Below are positions 53,542 through 63,954 of a DNA stretch of 64,000 bases, piece by piece. This DNA is from Paracoccus yibinensis (GTDB lineage Bacteria; Pseudomonadota; Alphaproteobacteria; Rhodobacterales; Rhodobacteraceae), in assembly GCF_030846195.1 (NCBI RefSeq), contig NZ_JAVCWH010000005.1, forward strand, positions 186,001-250,000, in the 5' to 3' direction. The translations under genes and the position numbers were made by a program. The notes beneath the pieces are model-generated. The model was not told the origin of the DNA. It worked only from the letters and a program-made list of their open reading frames with translations, and did not search any database. Within the stretch, counting starts at the first letter, position 1; the number at the start of each line of letters is the position of its first letter.

Positions 53542-54378
53542 TCAATTCAACCCCAGCACGTCCTGCATGTCGTATTCGCCCGGCCCCTTGTCCTGGCCCC
53601 AGATCGCCGCGCGGATCGCACCCCGCGCGAAGATCGCCCGGTCGGTCGCCAGATGCCGCAGGACGATCCGTTCGCCCTCGCCCGCGAAGATCACGTCATG
53701 CTCGCCCACCACGTCGCCGCCCCGGATGGCCGAAAAGCCGATGCTGCCCGGCTCCCGCGCGCCGGTGATGCCTTCGCGCGCAGGCGTGCGCAGTTCGGCC
53801 AGCGTCGCCCCGCGCCCCTCGGCGGCGGCCTCGCCCAGCATCAGGGCGGTGCCGGACGGGGCATCGACCTTGTGCCGGTGATGGGCCTCGACCACGTCGA
53901 TGTCCCAGTCGGTGCCCAGGGCGGCGGCGACCTTGCGGGTCAGGCCTATCAGCAGGTTCACCCCCAGGCTCATGTTGCCGGCACGGATGATCGGCGCGTG
54001 TCGCGCGGCAGCCTTGAGGCAGTCCAGATGCGCCTGTTCCAGCCCCGTGGTGCCGATCACATGGACCGCGCGGGCCTGCGCGGTCAGTTCGGCAAAGGCC
54101 ACGGTCGCGGCGGGGGCAGTGAAGTCGATCACCGCCTGCGCCTGCGCAATGGTTGCCACCGCATCGTCGCTGACCGTCACGTCCAGGGCCGCGCCGCCCA
54201 TGGCCTCGCCCACGTCGCGGCCCAGCCAGGGATGGTCAGGTCGTTCCAGCGCGCCCACCAGCCGCACTTCGGGGTGTTCGGCGATCAGGCGGATCAGCAT
54301 CTGCCCCATCCGGCCCGAGGCGCCGGTGACGACGATCCCCGGCAGGGCGGGCGCGTCCGTGTTCTGCAAATCGCTCAT
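53542..54378 (-). CDS. dapB: 4-hydroxy-tetrahydrodipicolinate reductase DapB
   Basis: A 278-residue DapB: NAD(P)-binding GASGRMGQ (19-26), [19 protein letters not shown], catalytic [16 protein letters not shown], and FARGAIRAA at the C-terminus. Makes tetrahydrodipicolinate for lysine and cell-wall diaminopimelate. The ATG at 54378 follows GGAGGCCCC. Divergent from rbfA. Confidence 0.95.
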   Translation of the reverse strand: MSDLQNTDAPALPGIVVTGASGRMGQMLIRLIAEHPEVRLVGALERPDHPWLGRDVGEAMGGAALDVTVSDDAVATIAQAQAVIDFTAPAATVAFAELTAQARAVHVIGTTGLEQAHLDCLKAAARHAPIIRAGNMSLGVNLLIGLTRKVAAALGTDWDIDVVEAHHRHKVDAPSGTALMLGEAAAEGRGATLAELRTPAREGITGAREPGSIGFSAIRGGDVVGEHDVIFAGEGERIVLRHLATDRAIFARGAIRAAIWGQDKGPGEYDMQDVLGLN

Positions 54379-54447
54379 GGGGCCTCCGGTGTTTTCCCGC
54401 CTCATATCCCGTTGCGGCGCGGCCCGCGACCCCCTACATCGGGACGC

Positions 54448-54867
54448 ATGGCACAGAACCGCTTTTCCCATGGCTCCGGCCCCTCGCAACGCCAGCTTCG
54501 CGTGGGCGAGCTGATCCGCCGCACCTTGTCCGACGTGCTGCTGCGCGCCGACGTGCATGACCCGGACCTGAACCGCCATTCGATCACCGTGGGCGAGGTG
54601 CGCACCTCGCCCGACCTCAAGGTCGCCACGGCCTATGTGCTGCCCCTGGGCGGCAACGATGCCGAGGAGGCCTTGGCCGCGCTGCGCCGCAACGCCCCCG
54701 AACTGCGCCACCTGGTCGCCAAGGCCATGACGCTGAAATACGCGCCGCAGCTGCGCTTCCAGCTGGACGAGACCTTCGACCGCCTGGACGACACCCGCCG
54801 CATGTTCGCCGACGAACGCGTCCGCCGCGATGTCGAGGGGGCGGACGAGGACGGCGATGAGGATTGA
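54448..54867 (+). CDS. rbfA: Ribosome-binding factor A
   Basis: A 139-residue Rbf[40 protein letters not shown] and [17 protein letters not shown] are characteristic, and the acidic tail is typical. Helps late maturation of the 30S subunit. Overlaps the downstream phosphodiester glycosidase-like gene by 11 bp. Confidence 0.95.
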   Translation: MAQNRFSHGSGPSQRQLRVGELIRRTLSDVLLRADVHDPDLNRHSITVGEVRTSPDLKVATAYVLPLGGNDAEEALAALRRNAPELRHLVAKAMTLKYAPQLRFQLDETFDRLDDTRRMFADERVRRDVEGADEDGDED

Positions 54868-55612
54868 CCTGCGCCCCCTGGGCGTCGCGGTCGGAATGCT
54901 GGTTGCGATGGCCATCCCCGCCGCGGCGGACGGCTGCGGGCGCATGACCCATGACGGCCAGGGCTATGTCGTCTGCGAGGTCTCGGCCGCGCAGGAACCC
55001 GCGCTGCGGCTGTGGCAGGACGATGCCACGGGCCAGCCGCTGCGCAACTTCGCCAATGTGCGCGCGACGCTGGGGCAGGGCGAGAGCCTGGCCTTTGCCA
55101 TGAACGCGGGAATGTATCACGCCGATTACCGTCCCGTGGGCCTGCTGGTCATTGACGGGGTGGAACTGCAGCCCCTCGTCACGGGCGCCAGCAACGACAA
55201 TTTCGGGATGCTGCCGAACGGGGTCTTCTGCACCGGCGGGGCGCGGCCCTTCCAGGTGGTTGAAAGCCGCGCCTTTGCGCAAGCGCGTCCCGACTGCCGC
55301 CTTGCCACGCAATCCGGGCCGATGCTGGTGATCGACGGCGACCTGCACCCGCGCTTCCTGGTCGATTCGGACAGCCGTTATGTGCGGAACGGCGTTGGCG
55401 TCTCGCCGGACGGGCAGACGGCCTGGTTCGCGATTTCCGACCGGGCGGTGACCTTCCACGAGTTCGGCCGTCTGTTCCGCGACGGGTTGGGTGTGCGGGA
55501 TGCCTTGTATTTCGACGGGTCGATCAGCCGACTTTACGCGCCGGGGGTGAACCGGGCGGATTTCGGGCGATCCCTGGGGCCGATCATCGGACTGGTGGAC
55601 AGCGCCGGTTGA
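54857..55612 (+). CDS. Phosphodiester glycosidase (NAGPA) family protein
   Basis: 251 residues with an N-terminal signal peptide (to about 30, ending near AADG). The NAGPA/DUF2233 core shows [49 protein letters not shown] and [11 protein letters not shown]. Probably an exported glycosidase of phosphodiester-linked sugars, perhaps in exopolysaccharide or cell wall. Start at 54857 overlaps rbfA. Substrate unknown. Confidence 0.83.
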   Translation: MRIDLRPLGVAVGMLVAMAIPAAADGCGRMTHDGQGYVVCEVSAAQEPALRLWQDDATGQPLRNFANVRATLGQGESLAFAMNAGMYHADYRPVGLLVIDGVELQPLVTGASNDNFGMLPNGVFCTGGARPFQVVESRAFAQARPDCRLATQSGPMLVIDGDLHPRFLVDSDSRYVRNGVGVSPDGQTAWFAISDRAVTFHEFGRLFRDGLGVRDALYFDGSISRLYAPGVNRADFGRSLGPIIGLVDSAG

Positions 55613-55664
55613 CCTTGCGCGGGCGGCTGGCTATGCCGCCGCCTTTGCAAGGCAGGGGTTGGAC

Positions 55665-56558
55665 ATGGCACGCAAGAAGGGCCGCGGCATCAATGGCTGG
55701 CTGATCGTGGACAAGCCCGCGGGCGTCACCTCGACCGCCGTGGTGGCCAAGGTCCGCTGGGCGCTTGACGCGAAGAAGGCAGGCCACGCGGGCACGCTGG
55801 ACCCCGATGCCACCGGCGTCCTGGCCGTGGCCCTGGGCGAGGCGACCAAGACCGTCGCCACCGTCACCGACGCACTGAAATGCTATGACTTCACGGTCAA
55901 CTGGGGCGCCGAGACGACGACCGACGATGCCTCGGGCGAGGTCCTGCGCATCTCGGACGCCCGCCCCGACCGCGCCGCCATCGAGGCTGCGCTGCCTGCC
56001 TTTACCGGCAACATCATGCAGGTTCCCCCGGCCTTTTCCGCCGTCAAGGTCGATGGCGAACGCGCCTATGACCTGGCGCGCGAGGGCGAGGAACTGGAGC
56101 TGGCCGCCCGTCCGCTGTGGGTCGAAAGCCTAACGGTGCTGGACTGCGACCGCGACAGCGCGCGGCTGGAGATGGTCTGCGGCAAGGGCGGCTATGTCCG
56201 CTCCATCGCGCGCGACCTGGGACGGGCGCTTGGCTGCCTGGGCCATGTGGCCCATCTGCGCCGCACCTGGTCCGGCCCGTTCGAGGCCAGCGAAGGCGTG
56301 CCCTTCGACAGGATCGACCGCGAGGCGCAGGACTGGCTGGACACCCAGCTTCTGCCGCTGGAGGTCGCGCTGGCCGACCTGCCGATGCTGCGCGCCACGC
56401 CCGAAGGCGCGGTGCGGATCCGCAACGGCAATCCGGGACAGGTGACGGGCACAGCGGAATGGGGCGACCTGGTCTGGGTCGCGGATGCCAGGGGGCCGGT
56501 CTGCATCGGCAGGTATCAGGGCGGGCTGGTGCAGCCGGAGCGGGTGTTCAACCTGTAG
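55665..56558 (+). CDS. truB: tRNA pseudouridine(55) synthase TruB
   Basis: A 297-residue TruB: catalytic Asp46 in [61 protein letters not shown]. The ATG at 55665 is chosen; a TTG two codons upstream is possible. The usual neighbour rpsO is not found; a hairpin-rich gap and the thi operon follow instead. Confidence 0.94.
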   Translation: MARKKGRGINGWLIVDKPAGVTSTAVVAKVRWALDAKKAGHAGTLDPDATGVLAVALGEATKTVATVTDALKCYDFTVNWGAETTTDDASGEVLRISDARPDRAAIEAALPAFTGNIMQVPPAFSAVKVDGERAYDLAREGEELELAARPLWVESLTVLDCDRDSARLEMVCGKGGYVRSIARDLGRALGCLGHVAHLRRTWSGPFEASEGVPFDRIDREAQDWLDTQLLPLEVALADLPMLRATPEGAVRIRNGNPGQVTGTAEWGDLVWVADARGPVCIGRYQGGLVQPERVFNL

Positions 56559-56577
56559 GAAAATGCCCATTCTCGAC

Positions 56578-56762
56578 CGGGCGGGATCAGGAAACGCATG
56601 TCGTTTCCCCCGCCCGCGCGCGACAGTGCCGCCAGAAACGTTGCCAACCCGCGACCACGGTAGGCCAGCGCCCGCCGGGGCGGGGCGGGCGCTGGCCGGG
56701 CCTTTGGGGCCCGGCGGTGATGGTGGCACCCGCAGCGCGCGGCGAAGGCGATGGCCTTCGCC
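56578..56762. repeat. Dense hairpin cluster after truB
   Basis: Four strong stem-loops lie in the 216-bp gap between convergent truB and thiQ. The first has GGAAACG (56590-56596) / CGTTTCC (56602-56608) inside CGGGCGGG/CCCGCCCG (56578-56585 / 56609-56616). The second is a perfect 14-bp stem at 56663-56676 / 56684-56697. The third is CCGGGCC/GGCCCGG (56696-56714). The fourth is GGCGAAGGC-GATG-GCCTTCGCC (56741-56762). None ends in a clean T run. Possible two-way terminators, mRNA 3'-end stabilisers or a degenerate repeat. Confidence 0.6.
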
Positions 56763-56774
56763 AATCTCGGGCGC

Positions 56775-57485
56775 TCACCCCAGATAGGCCCGCAGCCCCG
56801 GCGGCGGGTTGTCCAAGAGGGGCCCGGTGGGCACCGGCGGATGCGCCACGCCGCCCTCCACCAGGATCGTCTGCGGCGCGAAGCTGCGGGCATCCTCGGG
56901 ATCATGCGTGACCATCAGAACCGTGGCCCCGGTCCCATCGGCGATGCGGGCCAGCAGCGCCAGCATTTCCGCCTTCAAGGCCGGGCCAAGCGCCGCGAAG
57001 GGTTCGTCCAGCAGCAGCACCGGCCGCGCGCGCAGCAGCACGCGCGCCAGGGCCACGCGGCCTTGCTGGCCGCCCGACAGGTTCGCGGGACGGCGCGCCT
57101 CCAGCCCCTCCAGCCCGACCTCCTCCAGCACCTGCGTGACGCGGGCGCGCTGCGGGTCCGACAGGCGTAGGTCGGGGCGCAAGCCAAGGCCCACGTTCTG
57201 TGCGACCGTCAGATGCGGAAACAGGTTCTGGTCCTGGAACAGCATCGACACGGGCCGCTGCCCCGGCGGCAGGGCGGTGATGTCCTCGCCGTCTACACGG
57301 ATACGGCCCCGGTCGGGGGCAAGGAAGCCGCCGACCAGCGACAGCAGCGTGGACTTGCCGGACCCAGAGGGGCCGATCACCGCCACCCGCGCGCCCGTGG
57401 GGACGGACAGGTCGGCGGACAGGGTGAAACTGCCGCGCGTGACGCGGATGCCGTCGAACTCAAGCAAGGCGGCCCCCTTGGTCAA
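56775..57485 (-). CDS. thiQ: Thiamine ABC transporter ATPase ThiQ
   Basis: A 236-residue ATPase with Walker A GPSGSGKST (38-46), Q-loop MLFQDQNLFPHLTV, signature LSGGQQGRVALARVLL, Walker B VLLLDEPFAALG and switch His VTHDPEDA. It overlaps thiP by 26 bp and ends the riboswitch-controlled thiBPQ operon. Confidence 0.92.
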   Translation of the reverse strand: MTKGAALLEFDGIRVTRGSFTLSADLSVPTGARVAVIGPSGSGKSTLLSLVGGFLAPDRGRIRVDGEDITALPPGQRPVSMLFQDQNLFPHLTVAQNVGLGLRPDLRLSDPQRARVTQVLEEVGLEGLEARRPANLSGGQQGRVALARVLLRARPVLLLDEPFAALGPALKAEMLALLARIADGTGATVLMVTHDPEDARSFAPQTILVEGGVAHPPVPTGPLLDNPPPGLRAYLG

Positions 57486-59007
57486 AGATCCAGAACAGCC
57501 CGAAGCTGATCGCCATCAGCAGCACCGCGCAGGCCGAGGCATCGTCCATCCGATAGGAACTCATCAACTGGTAAAGCTGCAAGGGCAGGGTCGGCCGGTC
57601 GCTGGCAAAAAGTGTGATCACACCCAGGTCCCCCATTGCCAAGGCCGCCGCCAACCCCCCCGCAAAGCCCAGCGGCCGGGCCAGGCGCGGCAGGGTCAGG
57701 TAACGCAGCCGAGCCCACCCGCGCAAATCCAGCGAATCCGCCAGCCGCCCGTAATCCTGGTGCAGCGTCCGCGCCGCCGGGATCAGCGCCCGCAGCCCGA
57801 ACGGCAGCGCCATCACCGCATTGATCGCCACCGTCACCGGCAGGGCCAGCGCCTGCGGCGAGAACCAGCCCCGCAACAGGATGAACAGCCCCGTCCCCAG
57901 CACCAGGGGCGAGGCGATCAGCGGCAGCATCCCCGCCGTCTCGATCCAGCGCATCCGCCCGCGCGCAAGCGACAGGGCCAGCGTCAGCGACAAGGTCAGC
58001 GCCAGCAGGGCCGAGATCAGCGCCATGACCACCGACCGTCCTGCCGCCTGCCAGACCTCGGGCGGAAGGACAGCGATCTGCGGCAGCCCGCGCAGGGTAA
58101 CAGCCGCCATCGGCCAGATCAGGAACCCAGCCGCGGCTGTGATCACAAACATGTCGCTGATCCGGTGCCAGCCGCCTGGCGCTGCGGGTATATGGTCCGC
58201 GTCCAGACCTGCACCGAAGGCCGCCGGAATGGCGACCCACCGCGCCAGGGCCATCGCCGCCACGCAGATGGCGATCTGGACCAATCCCAGGCTCGCCGCC
58301 CGGCCCAGGTCGAAATCGAAGCGGAAGGCCTGGTAGATCGCCAGTTCCACCGTGGTCGCGCGCGGCCCGCCGCCAAGCGCCAGGGCCACGGTGAAGCTGG
58401 TCAGGCAGACCAGGAACACCGCCAGCCAGACGCCCGGCAGCACCGCACGCAGCATCGGCCGTTCCAGATGCCGCGCCACGTTGCGGGGGGCAAAGCCCAA
58501 CGATGCGGCCAGCCGAAACCGTTCCGCCGGGATCGCCTGCCAGCCTTGCAGGACCAGCCGCACCGACAAGGGCAGGTTGAAGAACACATGCGCCAGGATC
58601 ACGCCCTGCCAGCCATAGATGCTGATCTCGGGCAGGCCCGCGAAGCGCAGGACATCGTTGATGGCGCCATTGCGGCCAAAGACCGCGACCAGCCCCATGA
58701 TCGCCACGATCACCGGCAGGATGAAGGGCGCGCCCAGCAGCGTCACCAGGGCCGACCGTCCCGGAAAACGCCGCCGGGCCAGGGCGCGCGCGACGGGGAC
58801 CGCCAGTCCCGCCGACAGCGTGGCCGACAAGGCTGCCTGCCACAGCGTGAACCAGACCGCCCGCCAGTCCCAGGGACCAAGCCCCGCCAGTCCCTGCGCC
58901 GCCCAGGCCACAGTGGCCAGCGTGCCCAGGATCAGCGCCGACAGGCCGGTGGCGGCGATGGCGCCCCCGGCCTCGGCCCGGGTCAGCCGGAAAAGGCCCG
59001 CAGCCAT
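57460..59007 (-). CDS. thiP: Thiamine ABC transporter permease ThiP
   Basis: 515 residues, two fused permease halves with about 12 membrane segments and two coupling EAA loops (ASLGFAPRNVARHLERP and SLDLRGWARLRYLTLP). The start at 59007 overlaps the thiB end by 25 bp; the longer open frame upstream is thiB antisense. Imports thiamine or TPP delivered by ThiB. Confidence 0.92.
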   Translation of the reverse strand: MAAGLFRLTRAEAGGAIAATGLSALILGTLATVAWAAQGLAGLGPWDWRAVWFTLWQAALSATLSAGLAVPVARALARRRFPGRSALVTLLGAPFILPVIVAIMGLVAVFGRNGAINDVLRFAGLPEISIYGWQGVILAHVFFNLPLSVRLVLQGWQAIPAERFRLAASLGFAPRNVARHLERPMLRAVLPGVWLAVFLVCLTSFTVALALGGGPRATTVELAIYQAFRFDFDLGRAASLGLVQIAICVAAMALARWVAIPAAFGAGLDADHIPAAPGGWHRISDMFVITAAAGFLIWPMAAVTLRGLPQIAVLPPEVWQAAGRSVVMALISALLALTLSLTLALSLARGRMRWIETAGMLPLIASPLVLGTGLFILLRGWFSPQALALPVTVAINAVMALPFGLRALIPAARTLHQDYGRLADSLDLRGWARLRYLTLPRLARPLGFAGGLAAALAMGDLGVITLFASDRPTLPLQLYQLMSSYRMDDASACAVLLMAISFGLFWIFDQGGRLA

Positions 59008-59963
59008 TCGTCCAGCGCGGGCTGACGCAGCGCCTCGGCCTCGTCTTCGGAATAGAACAGGGTCTTTTCGGGGCGCGGCAGGTCGCGCATGACTTGGGGC
59101 CATTGGTCTTGCGGCAGTTTCGCAGGCAGCGACCAGTTGGCCAGTGGGATCACGGTCTGGAACTCGGGCGTCAGGATCCAGTCCATGAACTTCTGGGCCA
59201 GTTCCGGCTGGTCGGTGGTGCGGAGCTGGGCTGTCACCTCGGCCATGAAGTAGTGGCCTTCGGGGAAGATCGCGGCCTTCTTGGTCCGGTCGTCCTCCTC
59301 GGAAATGTGATAGGCGGGCGAGGTGGTGTAGGAGAGCACCATGTCCGCCTCTCCTTCCGTGAACATGCCGTAGGATTCGGACCAGCCCTTGGTCACGGTC
59401 AGCACCTTGGGGGCAAGCTTGGCCCAAGCCTGGGGCGCTTCATCGCCATAGACCGACTTCACCCACAAGAGCAGCGCCAGACCCGACACCGACGACCGCG
59501 GATCCTGAATCACGATCTTCAGGTCGTCGGGCGCCTCCAGCAGTTCGGCAAAGCTGGCAGGCGGGTTTTCCAGCCGGGTTTCGTCATAGACAAAGGCCGT
59601 CTCGCCCCAGTTGTAGGGCAGGAAGATGTCGTCCGTCCATTCGATGGGCAGCGACAAGCCCGTCGTGTCCTGCCCATGCGGGGCGAACAGGCCCGATGCG
59701 CGGGCGCGGGCCGTCACGTCGGTGTTCAGGCCGAAGACGATATCGGCTTCAGTCCGTTCGCCCTCCATCAGGATGCGCGACAGTTCGTCCCCGGTGACGA
59801 AGCGCAGGTCGCAGGCGCAGAAGGCCTCGAACCCTTCCTCGATCTTGGGGCCAGGCCCCCATTCGCTGGTGATGGATTCGCCCGCATAGACGGTCAGGAC
59901 GGGCTTGTCCTGCGCGGTGGCGGGGGTGGCGGCCAGAAGGGCCAAAAGCAGGGGGAGTCTCAA
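58983..59963 (-). CDS. thiB: Thiamine-binding periplasmic protein ThiB
   Basis: 326 residues with a Sec signal peptide (about 1-17, ending ATAQ). Family motifs are VLTVYAGESITSEWGPG, DIVFGLNTDV, FLPYNWGETAFVYD, DPRSSVSGLALLLW and GWSESYGMFTEGEADMVLSY. The start codon is TTG, preceded by GGAGG, and there is no suitable in-frame ATG. It is directly controlled by the upstream TPP riboswitch. Confidence 0.92.
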   Translation of the reverse strand: MRLPLLLALLAATPATAQDKPVLTVYAGESITSEWGPGPKIEEGFEAFCACDLRFVTGDELSRILMEGERTEADIVFGLNTDVTARARASGLFAPHGQDTTGLSLPIEWTDDIFLPYNWGETAFVYDETRLENPPASFAELLEAPDDLKIVIQDPRSSVSGLALLLWVKSVYGDEAPQAWAKLAPKVLTVTKGWSESYGMFTEGEADMVLSYTTSPAYHISEEDDRTKKAAIFPEGHYFMAEVTAQLRTTDQPELAQKFMDWILTPEFQTVIPLANWSLPAKLPQDQWPQVMRDLPRPEKTLFYSEDEAEALRQPALDEWLRAFSG

Positions 59964-59970
59964 CGCTGCC

Positions 59971-60000
59971 TCCTTTCAAAAGGGAAAACGAAAGAAAGGA
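59971..60000 (-). promoter_or_regulatory. Shine-Dalgarno-sequestering hairpin of thiB
   Basis: Between the riboswitch and the thiB start the RNA has TCCTTTC (60000-59994) and GAAAGGA (59977-59971), a perfect 7-bp pair with a 16-base loop. The second arm overlaps the GGAGG ribosome-binding site (59973-59969). This looks like the expression platform for translational shut-off when TPP is bound; inferred. Confidence 0.6.
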
Positions 60001-60007
60001 CAGCGTC

Positions 60008-60085
60008 ACCTTCCCTCCGCCGGTGTTAGCCGGATCAGGTTCAACGGGTCCGCTTTCGCGTCTCAGCCAGATGGCCCCCCGAGGT
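60008..60085 (-). ncRNA. TPP riboswitch (THI element)
   Basis: The minus strand shows P1 ACCT/AGGT ends, a CGGGGGGCC segment, the CTGAGA box (60066-60061), ACCCGTTGAACCTGATC and the ACCGGCGGAGGGAAGG core, all standard THI-box elements. It precedes thiBPQ, so thiamine pyrophosphate represses thiamine uptake. Confidence 0.96.
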
Positions 60086-60138
60086 TCCGTTGAATGTAGG
60101 GATTTAACCGTGCCGCGCAAGCGGATAGAAACGCCGCC

Positions 60139-62799
60139 ATGACGAAGGACGTGACCGACCAGCCCACCCCGATGATGGCGCAATACCTGGCGATCCGGGA
60201 CGCCAATCCCGGCGCGCTGCTGTTCTATCGGATGGGCGATTTCTACGAGATGTTCTTCGACGACGCGGTCGCCGCCGCGAGCGCCCTGGACATCGCGCTG
60301 ACGAAACGCGGCACGCATGCGGGGGAACCCATCCCGATGTGCGGCGTGCCGGTCCATTCCGCGGAAAGCTATCTGCTGACGCTGATCCGCAAGGGGTTCC
60401 GCGTGGCCATCGCCGAGCAGATGGAGGATCCGGCCGAGGCGAAGAAGCGCGGGTCGAAATCCGTCGTGGCCCGTGACGTGGTGCGCCTTGTCACGCCCGG
60501 CACCCTGACCGAGGAATCGCTGCTGGAGGCGCGGCGCCACAACTATCTGGCGGCATTCGCGCAGGTGCGCGAGGATTGCGCGCTGGCCTGGGTGGACATT
60601 TCCACAGGCGCCTTCCAGGTGATGGACTGCGCCCAGGCCCGGCTGGCTGCGGAACTGGCCCGTCTGGCGCCCCGCGAGTTGCTGGCTGCCGACGGGTCGG
60701 GGCTGGACGATCTGGCGAATGATGCCGGGGCGGCGCTGACTGACCTGCACGCAAGCGCCTTCGACAGCGCGGCGGGGCAACGGCGGCTTTGTGCGCTGTA
60801 TGGGGTCGACACGCTGGACGGCTTCGGGTCCTTCACCCGCGCCGAACTGTCGGCCATGGGCGCCATCGTCGATTACCTGGAACTGACGCAGAAGGGCAAG
60901 CTGCCCCTGCTGCGCCCGCCGGTCCGCGAACGCGCGGGCGGGGCGATGGGGATTGACGCCGCCACCCGGCGCAACCTGGAACTGACGCAGGCGCTGTCGG
61001 GCGGGCGCGAGGGCTCGCTTCTGGCGGCCATCGACCGCACGGTGACGGCAGCGGGCGCGCGGCTGCTGGAACGGCGCATCAGCGCGCCCTCCCGCGATCT
61101 GGCGCTGATCCATGCGCGGCAGGATGCGGTGGCGATGCTGGTGGATGACCCGCGCCTGATGGCGGACCTGCGAACGGCCCTGGCGCGGGTGCCCGACATG
61201 GACCGGGCCCTGTCGCGGCTGGCGCTGGACCGGGGCGGACCGCGCGATCTGGCCGCGATCCGGGCGGGGCTGGCGCAGGGCGCGGCGATTGCGGCGCGGC
61301 TGCCGGGTGACGCCGCGCCGGTGCTGGCGGAGGCCGCGCGCGACCTGACGGGGCATGATGACCTGATCCGGCTGCTGGACGATGCGCTGGTGGCCGAGCC
61401 GCCCTTGCTGGCGCGCGACGGCGGCTTTGTTGCCAGCGGCTACGATGACGATCTGGACCAGACCCGGCGCCTGCGCGACGAGGGCCGGGGCGTGATCGCC
61501 GGGATGCAGGCGGATTATGCGGCTCTGGCGGGGGTGGGAAGCCTCAAGATCAAGCACAACAACGTGCTGGGCTATTTCATCGAGACGACAGCCACCCATG
61601 CCGAACGCATGATGGCCCCGCCCTTGAACGCGACCTTCATCCACCGCCAGACCACCGCCAACCAGATCCGCTTCACTACCGTCGATCTGTCGGAGCTTGA
61701 GACGCGGATCCTCAACGCCCGCGACCGCGCGCTGGAGATCGAGCGGGGCATCTTCGATCGCCTCCGCGCGGCGGTGCTGGACCGGGCCGCAGCCATCGGG
61801 CAGGCGGCGCGCGCCCTGGCCGAGATCGACCTGGCCGCAGCCTTCGCCGATATCGCCACGGGCGAGGGCTGGACGCGGCCCCTGGTCGATGACAGCCGCG
61901 CCTTTGTCATCGAAGGCGGCCGCCATCCGGTTGTGGAACGCGCCTTGAAGCGCAAGGCCGAAAGCTTCGTCGCCAACGACTGCGCGCTGACCGAAGGGCA
62001 GACCCCGGCGATCTGGCTGCTGACCGGCCCGAACATGGCCGGCAAATCGACCTTCCTGCGCCAGAACGCGCTGATCGCCGTGCTAGCGCAGGCAGGGGCC
62101 TTTGTCCCTGCCCGGCACGCCCATATCGGCCTGGTCAGCCAGCTTTTTTCCCGCGTCGGCGCCGCAGACGACCTGGCGCGGGGCCGGTCCACCTTCATGG
62201 TGGAAATGGTGGAAACCGCCGCGATCCTGAACCAGGCCGACGACCGTGCGTTGGTGATCCTGGACGAGATCGGGCGCGGCACCGCCACCTGGGACGGGTT
62301 GTCCATCGCCTGGGCGGTGATGGAGCATCTGCATGGCGTGAACCGCTGCCGCGCGCTGTTCGCCACCCATTACCACGAGATGACCGCGCTGTCGGCCAAG
62401 CTGGACGGCGTGGAAAACGCCACCGTTGCCGTGCGGGAGTGGGAAGGCGAGGTGATCTTCCTGCATGAGGTCAGGAAGGGCGCGGCCAACCGCAGCTATG
62501 GCGTGCAGGTCGCGCGGCTGGCGGGGCTGCCCGCATCCGTCGTGGACCGCGCCCGCGCCGTGCTGGACGCGCTGGAATCGGGCGAACGGGAAGGTCGGAT
62601 GGGGGGCGCGGCCCGCCCCGCCGCCCTGATCGACGACCTGCCCCTGTTCCGCGCCGTGCCCCCCGCGCCGCCGCTGGCCCGCCCCAAGGAAAGCCTGCTG
62701 GAGGCGCGGATGAAGGACATTCACCCCGACGCCCTGACCCCGCGCGAGGCGCTGGATCTGATCTATGACCTCAAAGCCCTGAGCAAGGACACCGCATGA
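60139..62799 (+). CDS. mutS: DNA mismatch repair protein MutS
   Basis: An 886-residue MutS. Mismatch-recognition motif [14 protein letters not shown] near the N-terminus (Phe-x-Glu), Walker [10 protein letters not shown] near residue 630, [20 protein letters not shown], and [10 protein letters not shown]. The C-terminal tail carries [20 protein letters not shown] for tetramer contact. Overlaps aroC by 4 bp (ATGA). Confidence 0.97.
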   Translation: MTKDVTDQPTPMMAQYLAIRDANPGALLFYRMGDFYEMFFDDAVAAASALDIALTKRGTHAGEPIPMCGVPVHSAESYLLTLIRKGFRVAIAEQMEDPAEAKKRGSKSVVARDVVRLVTPGTLTEESLLEARRHNYLAAFAQVREDCALAWVDISTGAFQVMDCAQARLAAELARLAPRELLAADGSGLDDLANDAGAALTDLHASAFDSAAGQRRLCALYGVDTLDGFGSFTRAELSAMGAIVDYLELTQKGKLPLLRPPVRERAGGAMGIDAATRRNLELTQALSGGREGSLLAAIDRTVTAAGARLLERRISAPSRDLALIHARQDAVAMLVDDPRLMADLRTALARVPDMDRALSRLALDRGGPRDLAAIRAGLAQGAAIAARLPGDAAPVLAEAARDLTGHDDLIRLLDDALVAEPPLLARDGGFVASGYDDDLDQTRRLRDEGRGVIAGMQADYAALAGVGSLKIKHNNVLGYFIETTATHAERMMAPPLNATFIHRQTTANQIRFTTVDLSELETRILNARDRALEIERGIFDRLRAAVLDRAAAIGQAARALAEIDLAAAFADIATGEGWTRPLVDDSRAFVIEGGRHPVVERALKRKAESFVANDCALTEGQTPAIWLLTGPNMAGKSTFLRQNALIAVLAQAGAFVPARHAHIGLVSQLFSRVGAADDLARGRSTFMVEMVETAAILNQADDRALVILDEIGRGTATWDGLSIAWAVMEHLHGVNRCRALFATHYHEMTALSAKLDGVENATVAVREWEGEVIFLHEVRKGAANRSYGVQVARLAGLPASVVDRARAVLDALESGEREGRMGGAARPAALIDDLPLFRAVPPAPPLARPKESLLEARMKDIHPDALTPREALDLIYDLKALSKDTA

Positions 62800-63911
62800 G
62801 CTTCAACACCTTCGGCCGCGCGTTCCGGTTCACTACCTGGGGCGAAAGCCACGGCCCCGCACTTGGCGCCACCGTCGATGGCGTGCCCCCCGGCGTGGCC
62901 CTGGACGAGGCCTGGATCCAGCAGTTCCTGGACCGCCGCCGCCCCGGCACATCGAAACACACCACGCAGCGCCGCGAACCCGACCAGGTCCGCATCCTGT
63001 CGGGCGTCTTCGAGGGCCGCACCACCGGCACGCCCATCCAGCTGATGATCGAGAACACCGACCAGCGGTCCAAGGATTACGGAGAGATCGCGCAGGCCTT
63101 CCGCCCTGGCCACGCCGACATCACCTATCACCTGAAATACGGTCACCGCGATTATCGCGGCGGCGGCAGGTCCAGCGCGCGCGAAACGGCGGCACGGGTC
63201 GCGGCGGGGGGCGTGGCGCAGGCGGTGCTGCGCGACCTGCTGCCGGACCTGCGGATCACCGGATACATGGTGCAGATGGGGACGCTGCACCTGGACCGCA
63301 CGCGTTTTGACGCCAATGCCATCGGCGAAAACCCGTTCTTCCTGCCCGATGCCACAGCCGTGGACCAGTGGTCCGACTATCTGGACGCCATCCGCAAGGC
63401 GCAGGACAGCGTCGGCGCGGCCATCGAGGTGCTGGTCGAGGGCTGCCCGCCCGGCCTGGGCGCGCCGGTCTATGCGAAGCTGGACACCGATCTGGCGGCG
63501 GCGATGATGTCGATCAATGCCGTGAAGGGGGTCGAGATCGGCGAGGGCATGGGTGCCGCCGCCCTAACCGGCACCGACAATGCCGACGAGATCCGCATGG
63601 GCAATGACGGCCCGATCTATCTGTCAAACCACGCCGGCGGCATCCTGGGCGGCATCAGCACCGGCCAGCCGATCGTCGTCCGCTTTTCGGTCAAGCCGAC
63701 CAGTTCGATCACAACTCCGCGCCGCACCATCGACCGCCACGGCAACGACATCGACCTGATCACCAAGGGCCGCCACGACCCCTGCGTGGGGATTCGCGCG
63801 GTGCCGGTGGCCGAGGCGATGGCTGCCTGCGTGATCCTGGACCACCTGCTGATGGACCGGGCGCAGACCGGGGGCCAGCGCGGCCTGATCGGCGATATGT
63901 CGCAAGACTGA
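62796..63911 (+). CDS. aroC: Chorismate synthase AroC
   Basis: A 371-residue chorismate synthase: [53 protein letters not shown] and [17 protein letters not shown] motifs. Makes chorismate from EPSP using reduced FMN. Full length. Translationally coupled to mutS, an unusual pairing of a repair gene with an aromatic pathway gene. Confidence 0.97.
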   Translation: MSFNTFGRAFRFTTWGESHGPALGATVDGVPPGVALDEAWIQQFLDRRRPGTSKHTTQRREPDQVRILSGVFEGRTTGTPIQLMIENTDQRSKDYGEIAQAFRPGHADITYHLKYGHRDYRGGGRSSARETAARVAAGGVAQAVLRDLLPDLRITGYMVQMGTLHLDRTRFDANAIGENPFFLPDATAVDQWSDYLDAIRKAQDSVGAAIEVLVEGCPPGLGAPVYAKLDTDLAAAMMSINAVKGVEIGEGMGAAALTGTDNADEIRMGNDGPIYLSNHAGGILGGISTGQPIVVRFSVKPTSSITTPRRTIDRHGNDIDLITKGRHDPCVGIRAVPVAEAMAACVILDHLLMDRAQTGGQRGLIGDMSQD

Positions 63912-63936
63912 CGCGAAACTTTCAAAAACCGGCCGT

Positions 63937-63954
63937 CTGTCATAAAAGGGTCAT
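63937..63954 (+). promoter_or_regulatory. Possible Pho box upstream of a gene beyond the window
   Basis: CTGTCAT-AAAA-GGGTCAT: two 7-bp direct repeats with 11-bp spacing, close to the PhoB consensus CTGTCATA-AA-CTGTCAT. It lies 26 bp after aroC; the downstream gene is cut off by the window end. Confidence 0.4.
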
